Assembly (NCBI GenBank): GCA_041389885.1
Contig: JAWKRB010000010.1
Location: forward strand, 186,001-250,000
Length of the DNA stretch: 64,000 bases
Direction of reading: 5' to 3'
Source: JAWKRB01 sp041389885
Lineage (GTDB): Bacteria > Myxococcota_A > Polyangia > Polyangiales > Ga0077539
The translations under genes were made by a program, and so were the position numbers. Shown here piece by piece: positions 32,854 through 40,825 of the stretch. Position 1 is the stretch's first letter. Each line of letters begins with the position of its first letter. Under the pieces are notes generated by a model. The model was not told the DNA's origin and ran no database searches. It saw only the letters and a program-made list of their open reading frames with translations.

Positions 32854-34420
32854 GCGCTTCAAGCCCATCCCCGGACGAGACCTTCGCGTCGGCTACGGGC
32901 GTATCTTTCACGAGGCCAACGTGTTCTCCCCCTCGCGCACGGCGATGGGAGACTTCGACCGGGTGCACCACCTCGCGGGGGCGGCCCTCGCGGCGGCGAC
33001 GACCCTGCGCGGCACCGAGCTCAAGTCGTTCATGCCCCACGCCGAGCTCACGGGCTTTCGCCAGGCCGCCCGGCTCGCGGGGGGCGTGCAGTGCGTGCCC
33101 CTCTCGTCGGCCCTCGCCGTGCCCAGCGGACCGCTCACCCGCGCGTGCTTCGACGCGCTGGTCGACGAGCTCCTCACGGCCATCGCGGGCGCGGGCGCGC
33201 TCGACGGGGTGTACCTCGCGCTCCACGGCTCGATGCAGGTCGACGGGCTGGGGGAGCCCCCCGAGGCGCACATCCTCCGCAGGGTGCGCGCGGCCCTGGG
33301 CGCCGAGGCGAAGCTCGCGGTGAGCTACGACCTGCACGCCAACCTCAGCGCGGGCCTGGTCGACCCCGTCGACGTGCTCGTGGCCTACCGCAGCAACCCC
33401 CACTGGGACCTCGCGCCCACGGGCTTTCGCGCGGGCCGACGGCTCATCGACGCGCTGCGCGGGCGCAGCTCCCCCGCGCACGCGTGGCGCAAGCTGCCGA
33501 TGACCCTCGGCGGCGGCACCACGGTGAGCTTTCTCGCGCCCATGCGCGGGGTGTTCCGCGACCTCAAGCGCCTCGAAGACGACCCCAGGGTGATCTCCGC
33601 GAGCCTCTTCATGGTGCACCCGTACACCGACGCCGCGCCCATCGGCTGGGCCGTGCACGTGTGCACCGACGGCGACCCCGCCCTCGCCGAGCGCCTCGCC
33701 GAGGGCTTCGCCGACCGCCTCTGGCGCGTGCGCAACGACGCGCTGCCGCCGATGCTCGACGCGAGCGCGGCCATCGCCGCCGCGCGAGAGAGCCCCTGGC
33801 GCAAGGTCGGTCCGGTGACCTTCGTCGACGTCGACGACGTGGTGGGCGCGGGCGCGCCAGGGGGGAACACCCGCCTCCTCGCCGCCCTCGCCCGCGAGGG
33901 CGCGGACCTCAAGGCGTACGTTCCGCTGCACGACCCCGCGGCCGTCGACGCCCTGTGGGACGCGCCCGAGGGCAGCGCGCGCGAGGTCGTGCTCCAGGGC
34001 ACGCCCGGCTACGAGATGCCCGCGGTCACCCTGTCGGTGAAGGTCGGCCCGCGCGCCGTGGGCGACTCCGGGCGCGCGCTGCGCCTCGACGCCGGCGCGC
34101 TCCGGGTGGTGGTCACCGACGGCCCGCCGCTGCCGATTCACCCGAGCTTCTGGTCGGCGGTGGGGCTCTCCGCGCGAGACGCCGACGTGCTCGTGCAGAA
34201 GAACTTCTTTCACTACCGCATGTTCTACGCGACCGTGTCGTTTCACCACCTGCCCGTGGTGAGCGCCGGCGCCACCGACCTGCGGCGCGTGCGCGACGCC
34301 GACTACCTCGTGCCCATGTCTCCCCGCGCGCGCCTCGACGACTGGCGCCCCTACGACCCCACGCTCCGCGCGCCGCCCGCGGCCCCGGCGGCCTCGCCCC
34401 TCGACGCCACGACGCCGTAG
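32846..34420 (+). CDS. M81-family metallopeptidase (MlrC-like)
   Basis: Predicted 524 residues. The M81/MlrC (microcystinase C) family is recognised from GRIFHEANVFSP at the N-terminus, the YLALHGSMQVDG block, the SYDLHANLSAGLVD block with conserved Asp/His, and C-terminal MFYATVSFHHLPVV. MlrC hydrolyses a linear microcystin product, but the family is broad and many members are uncharacterised. There is no signal peptide. The M81 start overlaps the TetR gene by 8 bases, so it is co-transcribed with the SDR. Its 3' end overlaps by 70 bases the convergent second TetR gene. Confidence 0.85.
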   Translation: MFERFKPIPGRDLRVGYGRIFHEANVFSPSRTAMGDFDRVHHLAGAALAAATTLRGTELKSFMPHAELTGFRQAARLAGGVQCVPLSSALAVPSGPLTRACFDALVDELLTAIAGAGALDGVYLALHGSMQVDGLGEPPEAHILRRVRAALGAEAKLAVSYDLHANLSAGLVDPVDVLVAYRSNPHWDLAPTGFRAGRRLIDALRGRSSPAHAWRKLPMTLGGGTTVSFLAPMRGVFRDLKRLEDDPRVISASLFMVHPYTDAAPIGWAVHVCTDGDPALAERLAEGFADRLWRVRNDALPPMLDASAAIAAARESPWRKVGPVTFVDVDDVVGAGAPGGNTRLLAALAREGADLKAYVPLHDPAAVDALWDAPEGSAREVVLQGTPGYEMPAVTLSVKVGPRAVGDSGRALRLDAGALRVVVTDGPPLPIHPSFWSAVGLSARDADVLVQKNFFHYRMFYATVSFHHLPVVSAGATDLRRVRDADYLVPMSPRARLDDWRPYDPTLRAPPAAPAASPLDATTP

Positions 34421-34992
34421 AGCGCGCGGCGCACGGCCCCCGCCACCCAGCGCGCGTCGATCGCGCGTCGCTCCAGCAGCGCCCGGTGCAGCGCGGCCCC
34501 CACGAGGCCGAAGACCACCGCCTCGGCGTCGCGCACCCTGACCCCCTCGCCCCGCGCGACCGCCGCCGCGAAGACCGCCCGCGCGCCGGCCTTCGCGCGC
34601 GCTTCGAGCGCGCCGCGCACCGCCCCCTCGAGCTCGTCTGCGCCGCCCCCGAGGGCCACCCGCAGCGTCGCGCGGCCGGCCGTGCTCGTCAGAAAGTCTC
34701 CCACCGCGCGCAGGACGGCGCGGAGGTCCCCCTCGAGGGTCCCGGTCTCGGGAGGCGCCGTGAGGTGCGCCTGCGCCTCGGCGATCGCCGCCGCGGCGAG
34801 GGCGTTTCGCGTGGGCCACCGGCGGTACACGCTGGTCTTGTTCACCCCCGCCGCCGCGGCGACGGCCTCGACCTTGAGCCCCGCGAGGCCCTCCCGCTCC
34901 AGCGCGCGCAGGGTCTCGTCGAGAACCGCGGCCACCACGGGCTCGCCTCGCGGGCGCCCGGCGTCTCGTCGCGTCGCCACCTTCTTCGCCAC
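34351..34992 (-). CDS. TetR-family regulator divergent from glycosyltransferase
   Basis: Predicted 213 residues from GTG 34992. The HTH is clear: LKVEAVAAAAGVNKTSVYRR with a preceding basic GRPRG segment. The C-terminal part (TAGRATLRVALGGGADELEG) is a helical ligand pocket. It is divergent from the glycosyltransferase at 35071, with a perfect 9-bp palindrome between them, so it probably controls that gene and itself. The C-terminal tail overlaps the M81 peptidase gene by 70 bases on the other strand; the last codons (GEAAGAAGGARS) look like low-complexity read-through. Confidence 0.82.
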   Translation of the reverse strand: MAKKVATRRDAGRPRGEPVVAAVLDETLRALEREGLAGLKVEAVAAAAGVNKTSVYRRWPTRNALAAAAIAEAQAHLTAPPETGTLEGDLRAVLRAVGDFLTSTAGRATLRVALGGGADELEGAVRGALEARAKAGARAVFAAAVARGEGVRVRDAEAVVFGLVGAALHRALLERRAIDARWVAGAVRRALYGVVASRGEAAGAAGGARSVGS

Positions 34993-35036
34993 GCCAGAGG
35001 GTCTCACGGGGAGAGATCGTGGAGCCACGCCGTTGC

Positions 35037-35059
35037 CATTGCAACGACTTGTTGCAATG
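35037..35059. promoter_or_regulatory. perfect 9-bp palindromic operator
   Basis: CATTGCAAC (35037-35045) and GTTGCAATG (35051-35059) are perfect inverted arms around GACTT. The site lies in the 78-base gap between the divergent TetR and glycosyltransferase genes. A weak promoter toward the glycosyltransferase overlaps it (TTGCCA 35033-35038, 17 bases, AATGAT 35056-35061), so binding would block it. The symmetry suits a TetR dimer (inference). Confidence 0.7.
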
Positions 35060-35070
35060 ATGGGAGGGCC

Positions 35071-36282
35071 GTGAAGATCGCCCTCATCGCCTTCGACACC
35101 CGCGGCGGGGTGCAGCCGTACCTCGCCCTCGCCCTCGGGCTCCAGCGCGCGGGCCACGACGTGCGCGTCGTCGCGCCGTCGGACTTCGCCGAGATGATCG
35201 CCGCGCGGGGCGTCGACCCGCGCCCGCTGACCGGGGGCATCGAGGCGATGCTCCGCGCGTCGCAGGGGGTGGCGGAGCGGGGCTCGCTCGCGGTCATGCG
35301 CTTCTCGATGCGGCACCTCGAGGAGCGCGCGCGCGCCTGGGCGCGGGAGTGCCTCGACGCCTGCGCCGGCGTCGACGTGATCGCCGCGGGCATCGGGGGG
35401 CTGGTCTTCGGCCGCGCGGTGGCCACGAAGCTCAAGGTGCCGATGGTGGAGGCGCACCTGCACCCCCTCGGTCCGCCCACCGACGCCTTCCCCGGCGTGG
35501 TCTCGCCGTGGCGGGGCGCCTTCGCGCGGCGCCTCGGGCACCGGCTCACCCACGCCGCCCTGTGGATGCCCTTCAAGGGCGCGATGAAGGCCGCGCACGC
35601 CTCCCTCGGGGCGCCCTTCTCGATGGGGGGCGACGCGCATCTCCCTGTGCTGCACGGGTATAGCCGACACATCCTCCCGACCGCGCCGGAGTGGGGCGCG
35701 CGGCATCGGGTCACGGGGTACTGGTTTCTCCCCGCGGGGGACGCGTGGTCGCCGCCCCCCGCCCTCGAGGGCTTTCTCGCGTCGCCGCAGCCCGTGGTCG
35801 CCGTGGGCTTCGGGAGCATGTCGAGCTCGGACCCGGGGCGCACCGCGGAGCTGGTGATGGGCGCGGCGCGGCGCGCGGGGGTGCGGGTGGTGATGCTCTC
35901 GGGCTGGGGCGGCCTCGAGGCGAGGGCGCACGACGACGTGATGGTGGCCGACGCGATCCCCCACGACTGGCTGTATCCCCGGGTGCGGGGCGTGGTGCAC
36001 CACGGCGGCGCGGGCACCACGGGCGCGGCGCTGCGGGCGGGCGTCCCCGCGCAGGTGGTGCCCTTCATGATGGACCAGCCCTTCTGGGGTCACCTCGTCG
36101 CGGACCTGGGCGTGGGCCCGGCGCCCATCCCCCGAAGGCGCTTGAGCGAAGACCGCCTCGCGCGGGCCCTGGAGGCGATGGTGCGCGACGACGCCATGGC
36201 CGCGCGGGCGGCGGAGCTGGGGGAGAAGATCCGCGCGGAGGACGGCGCCGCCGAGGCCGCTCGGGTGTTCGAAGCGCTCTGA
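35071..36282 (+). CDS. UGT-like glycosyltransferase (GT1 family)
   Basis: Predicted 403 residues from GTG 35071, preceded by GGGAGG at 35062. The GT1/UGT fold is marked by IALIAFDTRGGVQPYLALAL near the N-terminus (donor side of the sterol-glucosyltransferase type) and VHHGGAGTTGAALRAGVP in the C-terminal half, with FGSMSS. Family members move a sugar from a nucleotide sugar to sterols, polyketides or other lipids; the acceptor here is unknown. It is single and divergent from a TetR regulator, an arrangement used for drug or metabolite glycosylation, so an acceptor sensed by the regulator is plausible (inference). Confidence 0.85.
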   Translation: MKIALIAFDTRGGVQPYLALALGLQRAGHDVRVVAPSDFAEMIAARGVDPRPLTGGIEAMLRASQGVAERGSLAVMRFSMRHLEERARAWARECLDACAGVDVIAAGIGGLVFGRAVATKLKVPMVEAHLHPLGPPTDAFPGVVSPWRGAFARRLGHRLTHAALWMPFKGAMKAAHASLGAPFSMGGDAHLPVLHGYSRHILPTAPEWGARHRVTGYWFLPAGDAWSPPPALEGFLASPQPVVAVGFGSMSSSDPGRTAELVMGAARRAGVRVVMLSGWGGLEARAHDDVMVADAIPHDWLYPRVRGVVHHGGAGTTGAALRAGVPAQVVPFMMDQPFWGHLVADLGVGPAPIPRRRLSEDRLARALEAMVRDDAMAARAAELGEKIRAEDGAAEAARVFEAL

Positions 36283-36363
36283 TCCCGGCGCACCCTGGCA
36301 CACCGCGCGAGGCGCTCTCTCGGGTTCTCCCGCGTGGTGCGGCGCTTGCTGGCTCACCCGGCC

Positions 36364-37809
36364 ATGAGACGCACGTTCGCTTCGTGGGGGCTGCTGCTGG
36401 GTCTGTCGGTGTCGGGGTACGCCACGCGCGCCGAGGCGTGCGGCGGGTGCTTCGCGCCGACCAACTCGGTGCAGGTGGTGACCGATCACCGCATGGTGCT
36501 CTCGCTCTCCACCACGCAGACCACCCTGTGGGACCAGTTTCAGTACGCGGGTCGTCCTTCGGAGTTCTCGTGGATCCTCCCGATTCGGTACACCGACCGC
36601 ACACGGATTCAGCTCGCGAGCGACGCGTTCATCACCCTGGTGACGAACCTCACCGTGCCGACGATCACCGCGCCGACGCCGCCGCCCTTCCCGCCGGGGT
36701 GCCAGCCGCCGCCGTTTCAGGGCGGCACCGGGGCCTTCGACGCCTCGACCTCGTGGCAGGACGCTCCCTCCGCCGCCGACTCGGGGGTCACCGTGCTGCG
36801 CGAAGAGGCCGTCGGCCCCTACGCCGTCGCGGTGCTCCGCGGCACCGACGCGATGGTGCTGCGCAGCTGGTTGAACGCCAACGGCTACGCGGTGCCCGCG
36901 GGCCTCGAGCCCACGATTCAGTACTACGTCGACCTCTCCATGGACTTCATCGCCCTGCGCCTGCGCCCCGGCGAGGGGATCAACCGGATGATCCCCGTGC
37001 GGGTCACCGTGGAGGGCTATCAGCCCAGGCTCCCGCTGCGCATGATCGCCGCGGGCATCGCCGACAAGGTCGGGCTCTCGCTGATGGTCTTCAACGAGTC
37101 GCGCGTCGAGGCGATGAACTTTCCCAACGGAGAATTTCGCGACGAGGACTTCGTCTACGACTGGAACCGCCGCCCCACGAACCTCTCGCAGGTGGTGATC
37201 GACCGCTTCGACGCCATCAACCGCGCCAACGGCGGCCGCGCGTGGATCACCGAGAGCGCCGAGCGCATCCCCCAGGAGAACCTCGTGCGCCTCGCGTCGA
37301 ACCTCCCCACCACGGTCTTCAACGACCCCGCCGACGCGTCGACCATGCCCATGACCCTCGTCGCCCCGAGAGACGACGCGCGCTTCGCCTACGAGGGCAT
37401 CGGCGCCAGCGCCATGGTCACCCGGCTCCGCGCCGACCTCGAGGGACGCATGCTCGACCGCGACCTCGACCTCGCCGCGAGCGCCGGCGGCGAGCGCTCG
37501 CGCGCGTACCGCTTCGGCGTCGAGCAGAACCGCCCGCGGTACTCCGCCTGCCCGTGGCCCATGACCGACACCGACGCCGGCGCGACCTCCCCCGACGCGG
37601 GCGGGGGCGGCTCCCTCGACGCGGGCGCACCCTCCCTCGACGCGGGCGCAAGCTCCCTCGACGCGGGCGCCTCGGTCGCGCCCACGCCGGCCACCGCAGG
37701 CGGCGGAATGCAATGCGCCGCAGGCGTTTCTGCACGGAGCGCGCGGCACGCGTGGATGGCCGCCGCCCTCGCCGCCCTCGCCGTGCTCCGCCGCCGCCGC
37801 GCCCGCTGA
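36364..37809 (+). CDS. DUF2330 surface protein with MYXO-CTERM-like tail
   Basis: Predicted 481 residues from ATG 36364, which begins the signal segment (MRRTFASWGLLLGLSVSGY). The DUF2330 domain is recognised by EACGGCFAPTNSVQ at the start of the mature part and SWILPIRYTDRT, with VTVLREEAVGPYAVAVLRG and later FRDEDFVYDWNRRP. The C-terminus has three similar LDAG(A) repeats (SLDAGAP, SLDAGASSLDAGAS) and then QCAAGVS, a hydrophobic helix and RRRRAR, a MYXO-CTERM-like tail with one Cys rather than two. Function unknown; surface display inferred. Confidence 0.82.
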   Translation: MRRTFASWGLLLGLSVSGYATRAEACGGCFAPTNSVQVVTDHRMVLSLSTTQTTLWDQFQYAGRPSEFSWILPIRYTDRTRIQLASDAFITLVTNLTVPTITAPTPPPFPPGCQPPPFQGGTGAFDASTSWQDAPSAADSGVTVLREEAVGPYAVAVLRGTDAMVLRSWLNANGYAVPAGLEPTIQYYVDLSMDFIALRLRPGEGINRMIPVRVTVEGYQPRLPLRMIAAGIADKVGLSLMVFNESRVEAMNFPNGEFRDEDFVYDWNRRPTNLSQVVIDRFDAINRANGGRAWITESAERIPQENLVRLASNLPTTVFNDPADASTMPMTLVAPRDDARFAYEGIGASAMVTRLRADLEGRMLDRDLDLAASAGGERSRAYRFGVEQNRPRYSACPWPMTDTDAGATSPDAGGGGSLDAGAPSLDAGASSLDAGASVAPTPATAGGGMQCAAGVSARSARHAWMAAALAALAVLRRRRAR

Positions 37810-37819
37810 GCGCCGTCGC

Positions 37820-38515
37820 TCAGCCCTCCACCCCGAGGTGCGCCTCCATCCCCGCGAGGGCCTCGCGGAGCATCGCGAGGGCGCGCGCGTGCAGCCGGCT
37901 CGCCCAGCCCTTGGTGAGCCCCTGCGACGCGCCGCTCTGCTCGATGGTGAGCCCCTCGACGTAGACCCCGCGGAGGATGTCGCGCTCGCGCTCGGGCAGC
38001 GCGTCGATGGCATCGACGAGCCTCGCGCTCGTCTCCCGGCGCGTCGCGACGGTCTCGGGGTCTTCGCCCGCCACGGGTCCGGTCTCGGCGGCGAGCTCTC
38101 CGAGGGCGAAGGCCGTGGCGGCCTCGTGCAGCGTCGAGGCGAGGAGCGTCGCCGCGGCCTGGGGCGTGATCGCCGCGAGGTCGTGGTCGCCCGCGCGGGT
38201 CTCGATCAGGTCGTCGACGGCGGCCTGGGCGATGGCGCGGGTGCGCGCGATGGGGTCGCGCGAGGTCACGTCGCGCACGTGGTCGAGCATCGCCCCCCGC
38301 ACGCGGTAGTACGCGTAGGTCGAGAACGACGCGCCGCGCTCGGGGTCGTAGCGCCGCGAGGCGTCGACCAGCCCCTCCTGCCCCGCGCCCAGCAGGTCGT
38401 CGAAGCGCACCCAGGCGGGCTGGTCGTGCAGCAGCGTGCGGGCGATCTTCTGCACCAGGCCGAGGTGCTTGTGCAGCAGCGCGTTGCGCTCAGACTCGGA
38501 GAGGGCAGCGGCCAT
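37820..38515 (-). CDS. sigma-70 family RNA polymerase sigma factor (FliA/WhiG-like)
   Basis: Predicted 231 residues. Region 2 is clear (FDDLLGAGQEGLVDASRRYD, then FSTYAYYRVRGAMLDHVR, as in the FliA/WhiG/SigD class), and region 4 has a helix-turn-helix (LPERERDILRGVYVEGLTIE, then ASQGLTKGWASRLH). Between them is a 60-residue Ala-rich linker. No anti-sigma gene or flagellar gene is near, so it is an orphan alternative sigma factor. It probably directs a developmental or envelope regulon; targets cannot be told from this sequence. It converges on the DUF2330 gene with a 10-base gap. Confidence 0.85.
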   Translation of the reverse strand: MAAALSESERNALLHKHLGLVQKIARTLLHDQPAWVRFDDLLGAGQEGLVDASRRYDPERGASFSTYAYYRVRGAMLDHVRDVTSRDPIARTRAIAQAAVDDLIETRAGDHDLAAITPQAAATLLASTLHEAATAFALGELAAETGPVAGEDPETVATRRETSARLVDAIDALPERERDILRGVYVEGLTIEQSGASQGLTKGWASRLHARALAMLREALAGMEAHLGVEG

Positions 38516-38526
38516 CGGCGCGGCGT

Positions 38527-38556
38527 ATCATCGTTCGCCGGGTCTCGCGGGGTCAA
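38527..38556 (-). promoter_or_regulatory. candidate promoter of the sigma factor gene
   Basis: On the minus strand TTGACC (38556-38551), 18 bases, GATGAT (38532-38527) precede the ATG at 38515. The hexamers equal those seen at 3973-4001. The transcript would start about five bases before the ATG, so a leaderless mRNA is implied. No Shine-Dalgarno is visible. Confidence 0.35.
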
Positions 38557-38576
38557 TGGCCGCGAGGGTCCAACGC

Positions 38577-40736
38577 TCAGGGGTTGGCCGGCGCGCTCGC
38601 GCGGATGGTCTTGAGCCACGCCTGCATCGCCGCCGCCTGCTCGCCTCGCGCGGCCAGCGCGCGGGCGCGGGCGGCGGACTGCGCGGGGCTCTCCCGCCCC
38701 GGCGGCGGCGCGGAGGCGGGCGCCGTCGCGGGGAGGTGCGGCTCGAAGGCGCCGAGCACGTAGCGGGTGGGCCCGATGCTCTCGGCGTGGAACGACAGCG
38801 CCTGGGGCACGAGCAGCGTCGCCGCGACGGCGACGACCCCCGCGGCGTGCGCGAGGACGGCCACCGGGCGCCGCTCGTCGCCCTTCGCGAGCACCCAGGC
38901 GACGAGCAGGGCGGCGAGGTAGAAGCCCGCCATCGAGGCGTGCCCGGCGAGGTGCGCGAGGTGCCCGGCGTTGTGCGGCACGTAGCCGCCGCGGAGCAGC
39001 GGGAGGATCATCTCGAAGAGCGGCGCGCTGAACTCCAGCGGGATGTGCGGGAACCACGCGGAGGGCGCCCCGGTGAGGGCCATCGCCGCGAGGGTCGCGC
39101 CCCCGGCGAAGACCGTGACCGCCCGGGCGCGGGCGCCCTCGCGGCGGCCTCGCATCGCGTCGAGCCCCGCGAGGGCGGTGATCGCCAGCACCGGCACGAG
39201 GGTCACGAGGTAGCGCGGCCCCACCTGCCACCCGCCGCGCCAGTTGTTCATCGCGCCGATGAGCCGCGAGAGCCCGAGCACCGTGAGCGCCATGACCCAC
39301 GCGAGCGAGGCGTCGGGGCGACGCGGCCGCGGGAGCTGCGCCGCGACCAGCGCGACCAGCGCGAAGACCAGCGCGGCGAGCCAGGGCCCCACCGCGGCGT
39401 GCGACGACGCGAGGGGCGCGCCGTGCAGCGCCCTCGCGGCCTTCACCGCGGCGAGGACCGCGAAGGCGACGAAGAGCGCGCTCGCGGCGCGTCGCCCCCA
39501 CACCTGCGCGGGGGTGGGCCGCGTCGACGCGTCGGGGCCCCACGCGAAGTACGCGCCGAAGCCCACCAGCGACGCGAGGAACACCGGCGTCGAGGGGATC
39601 AGCCCGAACGCGGGGTCGAGCCAGAGCCGCAGCCCGGCCTCCCACGAGAACTGCGTGGCGCCGAAGAACCCCTGGTTGGTCTCCTCGCGGAAGGTGGGGT
39701 TCTCGAGGAAGCTGTAGCCGGGCTTGAAGGGGTCGCCGAAGCAGCGCTTGTGATAGAGCAGCGTGAGCCCCGTGGGGATCGCGCCGCCGAGCGCCGCGGC
39801 GAGGAGGCGCGCCGCCGAGCGCAGGTTGAGGGTGGCGACGTAGAGGGCGACGCCCAGCGCCGCGGCGCCCAGCGCGGGGCCCGCGCGGTGCTTGAGCGCG
39901 AGGCCGCCCGCCACGCCCGCGGCGAGCACCGCGCCGTAGAGCAGCGACCGGCGGCGCGCGGCGCCGACGCTCGCGATCCAGAGCGCGACGAAGAGCGTGG
40001 CGATGCCCGCGGGGTACTCGAACATCGTGCAGCCCGCGCCGAAGAGCCCCGCGAGGAACATCGCGCCGGGGCGTACCGCGCCCGCCCGCCCCTCGCTCGC
40101 CGCGGCGTCGTCGCCCTCACGCACGGAGGTCAGCGCCATGATCGCGGCGCCGAGGCACAGCGCGTTCTGCGCGTGCCCCGCGAAGACCTCGCTGTAGGCG
40201 AAGACCGACGAGCCCAGCATGGTGCTGAAGAACACGGCGTCGCGCAGCGCCGGGGAGCGGGTGCGGCGGTCGAGAAAGCGGTGCCAGAACCACGCGAAGA
40301 GCAGCCCGGGGAGCACGTTGCTCGTGAGCCGGAGGAAGTACACCAGCGCCGTGCGGTCGAGGGGGGGCCGGGGCGGGGGCGCGCCGGGCCGCGGCGGGTG
40401 GAGCGGGGGCAGCGCGTGGCGGCCGGTGACCTTCGTGAGGAGCCAGTAGAAGGGCACGCCGACGTAGCTCGACCCGGGGGCCTTGGACGAGTACAGCCGC
40501 CCCTCGCGCACGGACTTGTCGTTGACGTAGCCCCAGGTGCTCTCGACGCGGTTGATCGCGAAGGTGTGGTCGTCGACCACGGCCACGGTCATGTAGACCC
40601 GCACGTTCTCGTTCGGGTTGTTGACCACCGCGTGGTACGGGAACACCCAGAGGTACAACCACGCCACGAGGGCCACCGAGAGCGCGGTGCGCTTGCGGGA
40701 GGCGGGGGGGCGGTCGGTCTCCAGGCTCTCGGTCAT
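38577..40736 (-). CDS. polytopic membrane protein, GT-C glycosyltransferase-like
   Basis: Predicted 719 residues from ATG 40736 (an ATG 18 bases earlier is also possible). About 12 hydrophobic segments are visible. A first helix (TALSVALVAWLYLWVF) is followed by a long loop with ESTWGYVNDKSVREGRLYSSKAPG and VGVPFYWLLTKV, a layout like PMT/GT39-type lipid-linked sugar transferases. Further segments include LLFAWFWHRFLDRRT and WRGGWQVGPRYLVTLVPVLA. The last about 30 residues are soluble (ARALAARGEQAAAMQAWLKT). Role: likely transfer of a sugar to an envelope acceptor, but it could be another polytopic enzyme. It is not clearly in an operon. Confidence 0.7.
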   Translation of the reverse strand: MTESLETDRPPASRKRTALSVALVAWLYLWVFPYHAVVNNPNENVRVYMTVAVVDDHTFAINRVESTWGYVNDKSVREGRLYSSKAPGSSYVGVPFYWLLTKVTGRHALPPLHPPRPGAPPPRPPLDRTALVYFLRLTSNVLPGLLFAWFWHRFLDRRTRSPALRDAVFFSTMLGSSVFAYSEVFAGHAQNALCLGAAIMALTSVREGDDAAASEGRAGAVRPGAMFLAGLFGAGCTMFEYPAGIATLFVALWIASVGAARRRSLLYGAVLAAGVAGGLALKHRAGPALGAAALGVALYVATLNLRSAARLLAAALGGAIPTGLTLLYHKRCFGDPFKPGYSFLENPTFREETNQGFFGATQFSWEAGLRLWLDPAFGLIPSTPVFLASLVGFGAYFAWGPDASTRPTPAQVWGRRAASALFVAFAVLAAVKAARALHGAPLASSHAAVGPWLAALVFALVALVAAQLPRPRRPDASLAWVMALTVLGLSRLIGAMNNWRGGWQVGPRYLVTLVPVLAITALAGLDAMRGRREGARARAVTVFAGGATLAAMALTGAPSAWFPHIPLEFSAPLFEMILPLLRGGYVPHNAGHLAHLAGHASMAGFYLAALLVAWVLAKGDERRPVAVLAHAAGVVAVAATLLVPQALSFHAESIGPTRYVLGAFEPHLPATAPASAPPPGRESPAQSAARARALAARGEQAAAMQAWLKTIRASAPANP

Positions 40737-40825
40737 TCGCGGCGCGCTCGACAACGCCGGGGTTGTGCCCGCGATGCCGGTCCGCCGTCAATCGCTGCCG
40801 TTGTCATCTCCCAGGGATTGCTGCC

